64,000 bases of DNA from CAZHTS01 sp964535315 (GCA_964535315.1 CAZHTS010000009.1:20962-84961), one strand, 5' to 3'. Counted from the first letter of the stretch, positions 33,762 to 43,064 are shown. Notes: a model not told the origin generated them from the letters alone. Numbers and translations: made by a program.

Positions 33762-34934
33762 TTACAGGCGGTCAATCGCCCGGGCGTATACCGCACAGGC
33801 TTCCACAATCTGATCGACGGCGCATTTTTCGTTGCGCATGTGCGCCAGTTTGTACTCGCCGGGCCCAAACCCGATGCTGGGAATGCCGGCGCTAACCGTG
33901 GCAACGGCGTTGGTGCTGTAATCCCAGAAATCGTAGGCCTGCGGGGCGCGCCCAAACACGTCCTCATAGGCGGCGATGAACGCCCTGGCAAGCTCGTGCT
34001 GCAAGTCGATCTCCCACGCCGGATGAAGCGGCTCGTACACCAGTTCTTCCCCCGTCCAGGTCGTCTTGTGCAGGGTGCCAATCTCCCAGGTGGCGCGCTT
34101 GCCGGCGATGATCCGTTCCATTTCATCCCGGACGGTCTGTTCCGTTTCACCCACCACCATTCTGCGATCCAGGTACACCTCGCACGCCGACGGCACGGCG
34201 TTGAGAGAGACGCTCGTGCTGGAAATCTGCGACATGACCAGCGTGCCCCGTTTACCGGGCTTTTTCATCAATTCCAGATTGGCTTGTTCGACGCGCTGGA
34301 TAATTTCGGCCATCTCGTAGATGGCGTTCACCCCTTTTTCGGGCGCCGAGCCGTGCGCCGAGACGCCCTGGGTCTTGATGACGATCTGCGCCTTACCTTT
34401 ATGCCCGGTGGTGATGACGTTGGAGGAGGGTTCGCAGATGACGGCGTAGGCGGGTTTCGGGTCGCAGGCGGCGAGCACAGGCTTGAGCCCCTCCCCGTCG
34501 CAGTATTCTTCGAACACGGTACCGGAAACGTATACCCGCTTGCCGTCGAGCCAGCCGCGGCTCCTGGCAAGCGCCGCGGCGTACACCGATGCGGCCGCGC
34601 CGGATTTCATATCGACCGAGCCGCGCCCCCACAGATACCCGTCCACGATTGCGCCGCTAAACGGGGGCACGTCCCACTGCTGCTCGTCGAACACCTGCAC
34701 CGTGTCGAGATGAGAATCAAACAGAATCGCCTTTTCACCGTCGCCAATCCGTCCCAGCACGTTGCCATAGCGGTCGATCCTGACCTCGTCATAACCCAGC
34801 GCCTGCATGCGGGCAGCGATGAACCGGGCGGCCTGTTCTTCCTGCCCGGAATAACTCTGGATGCGCACCAGGCCCTGAGCAAACGCCAGCAGGTCATTCG
34901 TCACGTCCACACCGTGGATCGTTATATCGTTCAT
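33762..34934 (-). CDS. M20 family metallohydrolase, YgeY-like
   Basis: 390 aa. Di-zinc M20 site: ILFDSHLDTVQV (His, Asp), GRGSVDMKSGAAAS (bridging Asp), FEEYCDGEGL (catalytic Glu and ligand), AVICEPSSN (Asp/Glu ligand position), and a C-terminal His in LAHMRNEKC. The dimerisation/lid domain holds GVSAHGSAPEKGVNAI. The whole pattern matches the YgeY branch, hydrolases seen with purine or dithiolene/selenium metabolism genes in some bacteria; here no such neighbours exist. Alternatives are ArgE/DapE-type amidohydrolases. The gene starts 12 bp after the membrane protein gene upstream. Confidence 0.8.
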   Translation of the reverse strand: MNDITIHGVDVTNDLLAFAQGLVRIQSYSGQEEQAARFIAARMQALGYDEVRIDRYGNVLGRIGDGEKAILFDSHLDTVQVFDEQQWDVPPFSGAIVDGYLWGRGSVDMKSGAAASVYAAALARSRGWLDGKRVYVSGTVFEEYCDGEGLKPVLAACDPKPAYAVICEPSSNVITTGHKGKAQIVIKTQGVSAHGSAPEKGVNAIYEMAEIIQRVEQANLELMKKPGKRGTLVMSQISSTSVSLNAVPSACEVYLDRRMVVGETEQTVRDEMERIIAGKRATWEIGTLHKTTWTGEELVYEPLHPAWEIDLQHELARAFIAAYEDVFGRAPQAYDFWDYSTNAVATVSAGIPSIGFGPGEYKLAHMRNEKCAVDQIVEACAVYARAIDRL

Positions 34935-34946
34935 CGCATCCTCCTC

Positions 34947-36716
34947 TTACGAAAACAGGCCGCGCAGCCAGTCGAGCAGCGCCGGGTTGAGCGTCTCAAA
35001 TCGTTTGTCCGAACCGCTGACGCCGATCGCCAGACCGGTGACCAGGGCGACCAGCACGCAGGCCAGCAGCGCCAGGCGATAAAGATCCAGCGCCAGGGGA
35101 TGGCGACGCAGGGCGCGCCGGCCCAGCCAGTAGCCCAACGAGGCCAGCACCACCAGCAGCGGGGTAAAGTCGAACTGGTAACGCATCGTCACCGAGACGA
35201 ACACCAGCAAGAAGCCAAAGGCAACCAGCACGGTCGCGGCCAGGCACAACAGGAGCCAGCGCAGCAGGGCGTCTTCCTGGCCGGCAGGTTTGCGCCAGGA
35301 ACGGACGGCGGCAACCAACGCCGGGAGGGCAAACCACACGTACGGCTGGGCGAGCAGCAAACCGGCCACCTGCTCGGGGTAGTAATAAAACTCGGGCAGG
35401 CGGATGAAAAACGGCCACATCTCTTCGCTGATGTGAATGGCAAAGAAGAAAGGAAAGCCGTCTTCGACCGTCAGCGGGCGGAAGAGATAGCTGTACAGGT
35501 TGGGGATGATGTACTTCCAGGAGAAGATTTGATCGAAACGGCGGAAGGCCAGCCCGGTGAGCTGGTAGCGCAGGCCGAACTCAAAGATAGAGTCAAAACG
35601 CACGTAGTTATAGCAGGCCACACCGGCGGCGCACAGCGCCAGCGGCGCGCCCAGGGCGAGCACGTCCAGCATCTGTGCCGGCAAAGGCAAACTGCGGGCC
35701 TGTCCCTGCCAGCGCAAGAGCCAGAGCGCCGCCAGCAGAGCCAACACCGCCACCGCCGGGGTCAGGCTGGCGCGCGTGCCCAGCACCAATCCCAGGCTGG
35801 CGCCGGCCAGGACAAGCCGCCCGCGGCGCGGCCGCTCCGGCTCCAGAGCGGTCACCAGCCAGAAGACGCCGGCCAGCAAAAAGCACTGCGCCCCGGCCAC
35901 CGCCACTTCATACACCGCCGGGCGCTCCACCAGCCACAGTACGGGCATGCCCACCGCCGCCACCAGCGCGCCGGGCAGGAGCACGCCGGGGGGCAGGTCG
36001 GTGAACCAGCGCCGCCAGAAGGTGTACAACAGCAGCAGGCTGAAAATATAGCTCCCCAGGACAAAGACGTACACCAAATACAGGTCTGCCACGGTGGCGG
36101 GATGAACCCACTTGAACAGCGCCAGCAAGACGCCCGGCACGGGCCCCCAATAGAGGTGATAACGCCCTTTGTAGAACGAGGCGTCCCACAGGTAGGCATC
36201 GATGTTCTTGCGCTGCTGGTAATCGTACGGGTTCTGCAGGGCGAGCAGTTCCGGACTGGGCTGCACCAGCAAAGCAGTCTGACCATGCAAAAAGCCCTCG
36301 GCCATCAGGTCGAAATACACGGTAGACCGCTGCCAGCGCGTCCAGGTGCCGGCGGTGATGTACCAGGCATACACCAGCCCGCCCAACACCGCCAGGACGA
36401 CCAGCAAGACGCGGGCGCGGCGCACGGCCATTTTCACATCCTCGGCGGCGCGCTCCGACCGGGCGGGACGCAGGGCCCGATACCCTTGTTCAACCCGCTC
36501 TGCCCAGGCGCACAGGCCGGCCCGGCGCAGCACAGCCAGACCGAGCAGAAGGCAGCCCACCCCGCTGACCGCCAGCAGGATACGGCCCGTACCCCAGCCG
36601 GCGTCGTGGTCGATGCCCAGTTGTTGGGCCAACAGGGCGCAGACCAACAAGGCCGTCCCTGAAACGAACAGGGCAGCCAGCGATACACGCAGCCAGAGGG
36701 GGGTCTTCGTCGCCAT
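34947..36716 (-). CDS. Polytopic membrane protein, GT-C glycosyltransferase-like
   Basis: 589 aa with about 12-13 hydrophobic helices and a sizeable extracytoplasmic loop after the third helix (residues about 120-195: TRWQRSTVYFDLMAEGFLHG, QNPYDYQQRKNIDAYLWD, GRYHLYWGPVPG). The YFDLM...EGF and DA.LWD acidic motifs in the first loop are where GT-C enzymes (ArnT/PMT-like) carry catalytic acids. This suggests a lipid-phosphosugar-dependent glycosyltransferase, but the family is not certain. A basic cytoplasmic stretch lies near residues 75-100. It shares its strand with the M20 hydrolase gene downstream. Confidence 0.65.
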   Translation of the reverse strand: MATKTPLWLRVSLAALFVSGTALLVCALLAQQLGIDHDAGWGTGRILLAVSGVGCLLLGLAVLRRAGLCAWAERVEQGYRALRPARSERAAEDVKMAVRRARVLLVVLAVLGGLVYAWYITAGTWTRWQRSTVYFDLMAEGFLHGQTALLVQPSPELLALQNPYDYQQRKNIDAYLWDASFYKGRYHLYWGPVPGVLLALFKWVHPATVADLYLVYVFVLGSYIFSLLLLYTFWRRWFTDLPPGVLLPGALVAAVGMPVLWLVERPAVYEVAVAGAQCFLLAGVFWLVTALEPERPRRGRLVLAGASLGLVLGTRASLTPAVAVLALLAALWLLRWQGQARSLPLPAQMLDVLALGAPLALCAAGVACYNYVRFDSIFEFGLRYQLTGLAFRRFDQIFSWKYIIPNLYSYLFRPLTVEDGFPFFFAIHISEEMWPFFIRLPEFYYYPEQVAGLLLAQPYVWFALPALVAAVRSWRKPAGQEDALLRWLLLCLAATVLVAFGFLLVFVSVTMRYQFDFTPLLVVLASLGYWLGRRALRRHPLALDLYRLALLACVLVALVTGLAIGVSGSDKRFETLNPALLDWLRGLFS

Positions 36717-36956
36717 ACCGTACCGTTATCGAAACGCCTCAATTATACCCGGCAAAGACGTCCTGACAAGCAATGACAATTTATTGCTCAAGTGATGACA
36801 AACATCAGCGGCAGGTAGTGCTAGATTTAAGCCCGGGATTATGCTATCATTAGGCCGAATTTGATTGTATTTATCCACATCGGTCCCCCCACCCCAGCGC
36901 ACATCCAGCGCCGAACAATCTTCGGAGCAGTTTAATATTGTATAGAGGTTGATGCC

Positions 36957-37769
36957 ATGAGCCAGCCCATGTGGGTCGTCCGCCTGTTAAAAAAATACTT
37001 TCCTAAACGTTTTGCCATCGCCGAACTGACCAAAAAGCCGGTGTTGGGCAAGGTCATGGACGAAGTGTTGTTTAAAAACGACAACATTCTGTACCTGCCC
37101 AAAGACCGGGTGGTCGTCAACCAGGCCATCCAGCCCGAAAACATCATGCTGCCGTCCGAGGTGGTTGATCACTTCATCCGCCAGGCCAGCCACCGCTGGA
37201 TCATGAGCCACTGTATCTGCCGCGACGCCGCCCATTGCAAGGATTATCCCATCGAGTTGGGCTGTGTCTTCCTGGGTGAGCCGGTGACGCGCATCAACCC
37301 GCAGTTGGGCCGCCTGGCCAGCCTGGAAGAAACGCTGGCGCACGTGCAGCGCTGCCGTGAGGCCGGGCTGTTTCACATGATCGGCCGCGACCGGTTGGAC
37401 ACGCTGTGGCTGGGTACCTTTCCCGGCCAACGCCTGCTGACCATTTGCAACTGCTGCCCGTGCTGCTGCCTGTTCAAGATCATGCCCAACCTGAACGCCG
37501 AGATCAATACCCGCGTCACGCGCATGCCGGGGGTGACGCTGACCGTGGCCGAGACGTGTATCGGCTGCGGCAAATGCACCAAAGGGGCGTGTTTCGTCAA
37601 TGCCATTCATCTGGGCGCAGACGGGCGCGCCGCCATCAGCGACGACTGCCGCGGCTGCGGGCACTGTGTTGAGGTCTGCCCGACGCACTCGATCGAACTG
37701 CACATCAGCGAGAGCAATTTTGTGGAGGAGTCGATTCGGAAGTTGTCGGGGGCGGTGGATATAAGATAA
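36957..37769 (+). CDS. Ferredoxin-like protein with cysteine-rich N-terminal domain
   Basis: 270 aa. The C-terminus has two [4Fe-4S] sites: CIGCGKCTKGACFVNAI and CRGCGHCVEVCPTHSI (residues about 203-245). Before these lie additional cysteine groups: CICRDAAHC...ELGC (about 87-103) and CNCCPCCC (about 165-172), an extremely dense cluster. The long N-terminal domain is not a plain ferredoxin, so this may be an electron-transfer or redox-sensing protein. No membrane segment. AGAGG precedes ATG 36957. The partner is unknown; the convergent lactate permease hints at, but does not prove, lactate or anaerobic metabolism. Confidence 0.78.
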   Translation: MSQPMWVVRLLKKYFPKRFAIAELTKKPVLGKVMDEVLFKNDNILYLPKDRVVVNQAIQPENIMLPSEVVDHFIRQASHRWIMSHCICRDAAHCKDYPIELGCVFLGEPVTRINPQLGRLASLEETLAHVQRCREAGLFHMIGRDRLDTLWLGTFPGQRLLTICNCCPCCCLFKIMPNLNAEINTRVTRMPGVTLTVAETCIGCGKCTKGACFVNAIHLGADGRAAISDDCRGCGHCVEVCPTHSIELHISESNFVEESIRKLSGAVDIR

Positions 37770-37835
37770 GAGAGGGGGGGAGGGAAAGGGGCACGCGGAG
37801 GCGCGGAGGGCGCGGAGAGGAAGAGGGGGGAGGGG

Positions 37836-39493
37836 TTAAAGCCAGAGCCAGGTGAGGGCGCCCAGGAGAAGGCCGATGAGCAGGCCGTAGGGTAGGGTGT
37901 GGCGCAGCACTTCACCCTCGCGGCCTTTGATGCCGGTGGTGCTGCAACCGACGATGATTTTGGCCGGGGCGATCATGCTGCCCAGCGAACCGCCGGCGGT
38001 TTGCGTCGCCAGCAGGATGGCCGGGCTGAGTTGTAACAGCAGGGCGATGTTCTTTTGCAGCGGGGCAAAGAGCACGTTGGAATTGTTGTTGCTGCCGGTA
38101 GCAAACGCGCCGAGCATCCCCACCCAGGCCGAAACGAGCGGGAAGGCCGCCCCCAACGTGCGGCTGAGGCCCTCGGCCAGCAGTTGGGTCATGCCGCAGT
38201 GATCCATGAGCAGCGAGAGCCCGACGGTGGCGATGATCCCCAGGCTGGCGGGAGCCGCCGAATGCCAGGTGGCGAGCAGGGCCGCCCGCAGGTCACCGGG
38301 CGCGGCCCACCCCCGGCGGCGATAGATCAGGCCGGCGCTCAACGCGACCAGCAGAATGGTCGTCCCGGGGTGTAACAGGAAACGAAAGGCCTGCCCGCCA
38401 CCGGCCGGGGTGACAAAGCCGCTCAGGGTGCGCACCTCAGGGAAGGGCATCTGCCAGACGACGCCCTGCAGGGCGCTGCGCAGCGGCGACGGCCAGGCCA
38501 GAACGGTCAAGAGCAGCGCCAGACTGCCGTAAGTATACAGCGCCAACCGGAAGGGTCGTCCCGACCGGGGCGCAACGGACGCCGGCGCAGCACGGCGGCC
38601 CCACAGGATGCCCCCCAACACCCCCGCCAGCCCGGCGCCCAGGCCGGCCAGCGGGGAAAGCCCCAGCGCCACCAGTGCGTATTGCACGACGGCCATGAGC
38701 ACGCCCAGCGCCAGCACCGCCGGCCACAGGCGCAGCGCACCCAGCAGGCGCGCCGTCGCCAGCCCGCACGCCAGGCAGGCAACGCCCAGCGCCAGGGCCG
38801 CCGGCAGCGCCAGAACGGCGGCGTCCATTTGCGCCACCGCCGCCAGCGTCTGGAAGATGACGCCCATATCGCCAAAGGTCACCGACCAGGCGTGCCCGAT
38901 GGCCACCGCCGCCACCGCCAGGACGGGATCCAGCCCCAGCCCAGCCAGCATGGGCGCCACCACCGCCACCGGCAGGCCAAACCCGGCCAGCCCTTCGAGC
39001 AGGGCGCTGAAGGCCCACGCCAACAGCAGCCAGAGCAGCGCCCGGTCGCCGACGGCGCCGGCCAGCGCAGCCGCCACAGCCTGGATGCCGCCCACCCGGT
39101 TGACCAGGTGGTACAGCAGCAGCGCCGGCCAGAGGATGAGCAAGACGTACAGCGAAAGTAACAGCCCTTTGAACTGCGACACCCACAGCACCTGCGGGGT
39201 GAGCCCAAAGGCCAGCCAGGCCACCAACACCCCCACCGCCCACCCGGCCGGTCCGGCACGCTGACCGCTCCAGCGCAGAAAGATCATCAGGCCGAGCAGA
39301 ACCAGGATGGGGGCNNNNNNNNNNNNNNNNNNNNNNNNNNNNNNNNNNNNNNNNNNNNNNNNNNNNNNNNNNNNNNNNNNNNNNNNNNNNNNNNNNNNNN
39401 NNNNNNNNNNNNNNGCTGACCGCTCCAGCGCAGAAAGATCATCAGGCCGAGCAGAACCAGGATGGGGGCAAACGCCAGAAGATAACTAAGCAG
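37836..39493 (-). CDS. L-lactate permease family transporter (LctP/LldP), frame crosses the scaffold gap
   Basis: A polytopic LctP-family protein: LLLAWAFSALLEGLAGFGLPVAVVAPML (shown here as its LEGLAGFGLP core), MGVIFQTLAA, LMDHCGMTQLLAEGL, and GMLGAFATGSNNNSNVLFAP, the diagnostic family motif. From ATG 39287 it has 483 aa with no ribosome site. If the N gap is removed by merging the two 55-bp copies, the frame continues upstream as LLSYLLAFAPILVLL, the expected first helix. It then begins at a CTG (39491-39493) preceded by GAAGG, giving about 500 aa. It would take up lactate or glycolate by proton symport. Confidence 0.85.
39260..39469. repeat. 55-bp exact duplication flanking the N gap
   Basis: 39260-39314 and 39415-39469 are identical, starting GCTGACCGCTCCAGCGCAGA and ending at the gap edge on the left copy. 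The length equals a common assembler k-mer, which points to one true copy. Confidence 0.9.
39315..39414. other. Scaffold gap of 100 N
   Basis: Exactly 100 undetermined bases, a conventional filler length. See the flanking duplication: the true gap length is probably minus 55 bp. Confidence 0.95.
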
Positions 39494-40001
39494 CCGCGGC
39501 CTTCATCTTTTCGGCAATCTTTTTCGCCACCATGCTGATGCCGGCCGCCGGCCCGGTCAGGGTCGCCAGGACCACATCCAGGATATCGGGGGCCATCCGC
39601 TTGATGTTGCGCAGACTGCGCGAGAGGGCGTTCTCATCCACGTCGGCAGTCTTGGTCGCTTCCACCTGAATGGCCTTGACCTCTTCCTTGAGGTCGGCCT
39701 TGTCGACCGCTTCCAGGTCGGTTTTGGCGTCGATACGGTTAAAGATTTGCTCGAACAGGCGCATCACCTCGGCCGCCTGAACACCGTTATTGACAATCTT
39801 ATCCCGGCCGACGAAATCGCCGCCGCCGGTGTTGATGTTCCCGGCGATGTAGGCGCCGCCGCCCGTCTCAATCGTGTGCACGTTGTGCTGCTGGATGTCA
39901 CCACCGGCAATGTTGATCGTCCCACCGCTGATGCCCTTGATCTCGCCGATATTGATGACGCCTTCTTCTTCGCTGGTCTTCTTTTTGGTAGGCTTTTCCA
40001 T
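39486..40001 (-). CDS. Uncharacterised 'GGDFVGRD' repeat-motif protein
   Basis: 171 aa. After a charged start (MEKPTKKKTSEEEG) come Gly/Ile-rich strands (INIGEIKGISGGTINIAGGD, HNVHTIETGGGAYIAGNINT, GGGDFVGRDKIVNNG) resembling a short beta-solenoid. A helical C-terminal half follows (EVMRLFEQIFNRIDAKTDLE..., ending in an Ala-rich helix). The GGGAYIAG..GGDFVGRD signature recurs in the protein at 60358-61620. I know this pattern from large Chloroflexota/cyanobacterial signalling proteins but not its function. It is 3 bp downstream of the TPR membrane protein and surely co-transcribed with it. Confidence 0.7.
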   Translation of the reverse strand: MEKPTKKKTSEEEGVINIGEIKGISGGTINIAGGDIQQHNVHTIETGGGAYIAGNINTGGGDFVGRDKIVNNGVQAAEVMRLFEQIFNRIDAKTDLEAVDKADLKEEVKAIQVEATKTADVDENALSRSLRNIKRMAPDILDVVLATLTGPAAGISMVAKKIAEKMKAAAA

Positions 40002-40004
40002 TTC

Positions 40005-42137
40005 TTATTTCTCCTCTTCTTGAGAGTCATTCGCAGGCCGCTCTGAAGGCTGTGGGCCCGGGTGGTTGGCCAGGGTCTGCAACCACTTACCGGCTTCTTT
40101 GGCCTCAAAGCTGTTCTCAGGCGCCACTTTAATTATAGCTTCAAACTGTTCGACCGCACCATCGATCTGGTTCAAGCGGTAATAGGCCAACGCCAGATTG
40201 TAACGCGTGGTGTACCGGTCGGGGGCCTGTTCCAACCCCTTGAGATAATGCGTCACCGCCGCCTCGGGGCGGTTGAGCCGAATCTCGAGCAGGCCCAGGT
40301 TATCGTAGGCCTCGAGCATGGCCGGGTCGCGCTGGATGGCGGCGTTCAGATCCGAGCGCGCCTCGTCGTAATAACCGGGGTCCTGAAGCTGGAGATAAGC
40401 ATAGCCACGGCGGGCATAGGCCGCTGCCAGTTTGGGGTGTTCGTACAGCACGGCCTGGGTCAGGCGCTGGATGGCGTCGTCCCACTGGCTGAGCCCCAGC
40501 AGCGAGGTGCCCCACCCCAACCAGAGCTCGAAGTTGTTGCGATCGCCCAACAGGTGATAGCGTTCAAAATCCTTACGGGCAACCTCAAACTGACCGTAGG
40601 CGTTATAGATCAGCCCGCGGTTGAGGTAGGCGTCGGCAAAACGATCGTCCAGGTCGAGCACGCGGTTGAAATCGCTGAGCGCCTTTTGCCAGTCGCCCAG
40701 GTGGGTATAGGCCATGCCGCGATAGTTGAAGGTGAACTTGTTGAGATTGTCCAGGCGGATGGCCTGCATACAATCGCGCAGCACCTGTTCGTATTTACCC
40801 AACATCAGGTTAGCGCGCGCCCGGTTGGAATAGGCCTCGGCCAGACCGGCGTCCAGCGCCAGGGCCCGGTCAAAGGCCGCTACCGCCTGGTCGTACTGGC
40901 CCAGGGCGTAACGCGCCGAGCCCAGGTTGGTGTAGATACGGGCATCGGTGGGGCTGTGACGGGCGCGCCGTTCGTATTCCTGAATGGCGCGCACGAAATC
41001 CTTCTCCTCGCTGGCGCCCTGCAGGATCTGCATGCCCTCGGCGGCGCGCTGGCGAGCCACGGCGCTGGTGCGCAGGTAATATTCGGCGATAAAGTTGTAG
41101 TTGGGGTAGTTGGTGGCATCGGCCAACGAATCGAGCGCCTCAGGGCCCGAGAGCCCCAGGGCGGCAGCCAGCGTACGGCGTTCTTCTTCGACCGCCGCCA
41201 GTTGGGCTGCATCACGCTGCGCCAACGGGTCGTCCAACGACAGGCGGTTGAGACGCATGCGCAGTTCGTGGAAGGTGGTGATGTTGACCGCCTTATAACG
41301 TTCGTAGTTGGCGCCCACCTTGGTAAAGAGGATGGCCTGATCGATCCAGTGGATCACTTCGTGGGTGTCGAACTGGGTGGTGAGCAGAATACGGCGCATG
41401 TCCACCGTGGCCAGGTTCTGGGCGTCGTCGATGCCCATTTCCGCCAGGCGAGCCTCGTGCCAGGTGCTGACGCCCTTGATGTTCTTGATCGCTACGGCGT
41501 TGATCTCGTCGTTATCGAACTTGAGGATGCGGTTGGCCTCCTGGCTGAACCAGCGGATGCCGCTGTTGGGGAAGATGCCGATCACAAAGGCCAGCACCGC
41601 CGCCCAGGTCGGCCCGACCACCTGGCCGTCATCGGCCACGGCCGCCAGGCTGCCGCCGCTGTACTGGATGACGGTGGCGCCGGCAAAGGTAATGAAGGAA
41701 GCCACCAGCAGCCGCACCAGGATCGAACTGTACACCTGGGGTTGCAGGTCGAAGGTGTTGTAACGGCGCACCAGTTCCTGGATGGAGTAGACGTAGGCGC
41801 CCAGGAAGCTGTAGGCCATCACCTCGACCACATCCGGCGGGATGACGCTCAGTTCATTGCGGCTGAGATAGCCGGTCAACAGCAGGATCGAAACCAACAA
41901 AATCAGGCAGATGTACGCCAGGAATTGTACCGGGTTGTAGACCGTGCGGTACAACTCGTGCACCGTGCTGTCCAGGTCGGCCTCGCGGACGAGCCCCAGC
42001 AGGCGGAAATCGTCCTTGAGCCGTTCCTGATGCGTCTGCGAGGCAAAATTTCGATACGCCAGGTAGGCCACCGGGTAAATACCAAACAACCCCAGCGCCA
42101 CTGCAAAAGCCAGAAAATTAATCCCTGCCACGCTCAT
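40005..42137 (-). CDS. Membrane-anchored TPR-repeat protein
   Basis: 710 aa. It begins with a membrane helix (about residues 4-24), has further hydrophobic segments (about 70-90, 105-125, 145-200), a middle cytosolic region (about 210-370: GVSTWHEARLAEMGIDDAQN, a helix-hairpin-like stretch), then about nine TPR units from residue about 380 on (NLGSARYALGQYDQAVAAFD, AYSNRARANLMLGKYEQVLR, NLGLLEIRLNRPEAAVTHYL). TPRs form protein-binding solenoids. With the 'GGDFVGRD' protein encoded 3 bp downstream, it may form a membrane signalling or stress complex. Function unknown. Confidence 0.78.
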   Translation of the reverse strand: MSVAGINFLAFAVALGLFGIYPVAYLAYRNFASQTHQERLKDDFRLLGLVREADLDSTVHELYRTVYNPVQFLAYICLILLVSILLLTGYLSRNELSVIPPDVVEVMAYSFLGAYVYSIQELVRRYNTFDLQPQVYSSILVRLLVASFITFAGATVIQYSGGSLAAVADDGQVVGPTWAAVLAFVIGIFPNSGIRWFSQEANRILKFDNDEINAVAIKNIKGVSTWHEARLAEMGIDDAQNLATVDMRRILLTTQFDTHEVIHWIDQAILFTKVGANYERYKAVNITTFHELRMRLNRLSLDDPLAQRDAAQLAAVEEERRTLAAALGLSGPEALDSLADATNYPNYNFIAEYYLRTSAVARQRAAEGMQILQGASEEKDFVRAIQEYERRARHSPTDARIYTNLGSARYALGQYDQAVAAFDRALALDAGLAEAYSNRARANLMLGKYEQVLRDCMQAIRLDNLNKFTFNYRGMAYTHLGDWQKALSDFNRVLDLDDRFADAYLNRGLIYNAYGQFEVARKDFERYHLLGDRNNFELWLGWGTSLLGLSQWDDAIQRLTQAVLYEHPKLAAAYARRGYAYLQLQDPGYYDEARSDLNAAIQRDPAMLEAYDNLGLLEIRLNRPEAAVTHYLKGLEQAPDRYTTRYNLALAYYRLNQIDGAVEQFEAIIKVAPENSFEAKEAGKWLQTLANHPGPQPSERPANDSQEEEK

Positions 42138-42284
42138 TGCATTTTTCCTCCGTCACGCTCAGGGGATGGGTGAAACTGATAAATCAATTATGACACGCCC
42201 CCGGCTTGCAGGCAAGGCCAATCCGCGCTCATTCTAGCTAAAACGGTGCAAGACAGGCGGGGCGGCGTTGTAAGCGCCAATTTT

Positions 42285-42314
42285 TTGATGCCCACTTACA
42301 AACCGGCGTATAAT
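42285..42314 (+). promoter_or_regulatory. Promoter of the methyltransferase gene
   Basis: TTGATG (42285-42290), 18 bp, TATAAT (42309-42314), about 80 bp before ATG 42395, in the 257-bp divergent gap. Nothing else is recognised there. Confidence 0.55.
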
Positions 42315-42394
42315 TGACGTGGCGCATTTCGTCGCTGTGCAGTCAAAGAGATAACCTGTCGCACACACCTTAATCCATCGGTGGAGGCCGGAAT

Positions 42395-43021
42395 ATGAGT
42401 ATCCCCCAGCCTTTTGATGAATCCGAAAAAGAAACGATTGCTTACTATAACGCCCGGGCCGATCATTTTTTTCAAGCCACCGCGCATCTGGATATGAGCG
42501 CTCTCTATGAACGCTTCGAAAAACGATTACCGCAAAACGCAGTCGTCCTGGACGCCGGGTGTGGCTCGGGACGAGACACGCTGCACTTCGCATCCAAAGG
42601 GTTCAAGGTCAGTGCGATGGATGCTTCCAGTGAAATGGTGCGGCTGGCCAGAGCGCTCACCGGCCTGGAGGTCATCGAATCATCGTTCATGGAGATTAAC
42701 GAGGATCAAAAATATGACGGGATATGGGCATGCGCTTCTCTTTTGCACGTACCGAGAGCACAAATCGATACCGTCATTAACAAACTCTCGACAGCGTTAA
42801 AAGCAGATGGCGTGTTATATACCTCGTTCAAGTATGGACTGAGTGAAGAATTCCGGCATGGTCGTTTGTTCAATGACTATGATCAGGAAAGCTTTGAAAA
42901 AATGTTGACCAATCATCCCGAATTGACCCTTGTTGAGTTGTGGGTTACCGAGGATGTACGCTCAGATCACCAAGAGAAATGGTTGAATGGCATCATGAGA
43001 AAAACAGGCCGGCGTTCGTAG
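42395..43021 (+). CDS. Class I SAM-dependent methyltransferase
   Basis: 208 aa. SAM-binding motif I is VVLDAGCGSGRDTLHFASKG (residues about 49-68), the acidic motif II is SAMDASSEMVRLAR, and the post-motif is YDGIWACASLLHVPR (about 108-122). It resembles TehB/small-molecule methyltransferases; the substrate is not evident. Its base composition (about 43% GC in sampled lines) is far below the neighbouring genes (above 60%), a sign of recent transfer. It has its own promoter and precedes a CPBP protease gene by 43 bp. Confidence 0.87.
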   Translation: MSIPQPFDESEKETIAYYNARADHFFQATAHLDMSALYERFEKRLPQNAVVLDAGCGSGRDTLHFASKGFKVSAMDASSEMVRLARALTGLEVIESSFMEINEDQKYDGIWACASLLHVPRAQIDTVINKLSTALKADGVLYTSFKYGLSEEFRHGRLFNDYDQESFEKMLTNHPELTLVELWVTEDVRSDHQEKWLNGIMRKTGRRS

Positions 43022-43064
43022 GCTGTGGTTTGCCCTCATGGTATGATTTTCCCCAAGGTGAAAT

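Noticed and set aside
33840..36662. A 940-codon open frame on the plus strand
   Set aside because: It is antisense to the M20 hydrolase and the polytopic membrane protein, both of which have clear motifs. Its translation is Gln/Arg/His-rich, typical of the antisense of high-GC genes.
40062..42173. A 703-codon plus-strand frame
   Set aside because: Antisense to the TPR membrane protein, which has about nine unmistakable TPR units.
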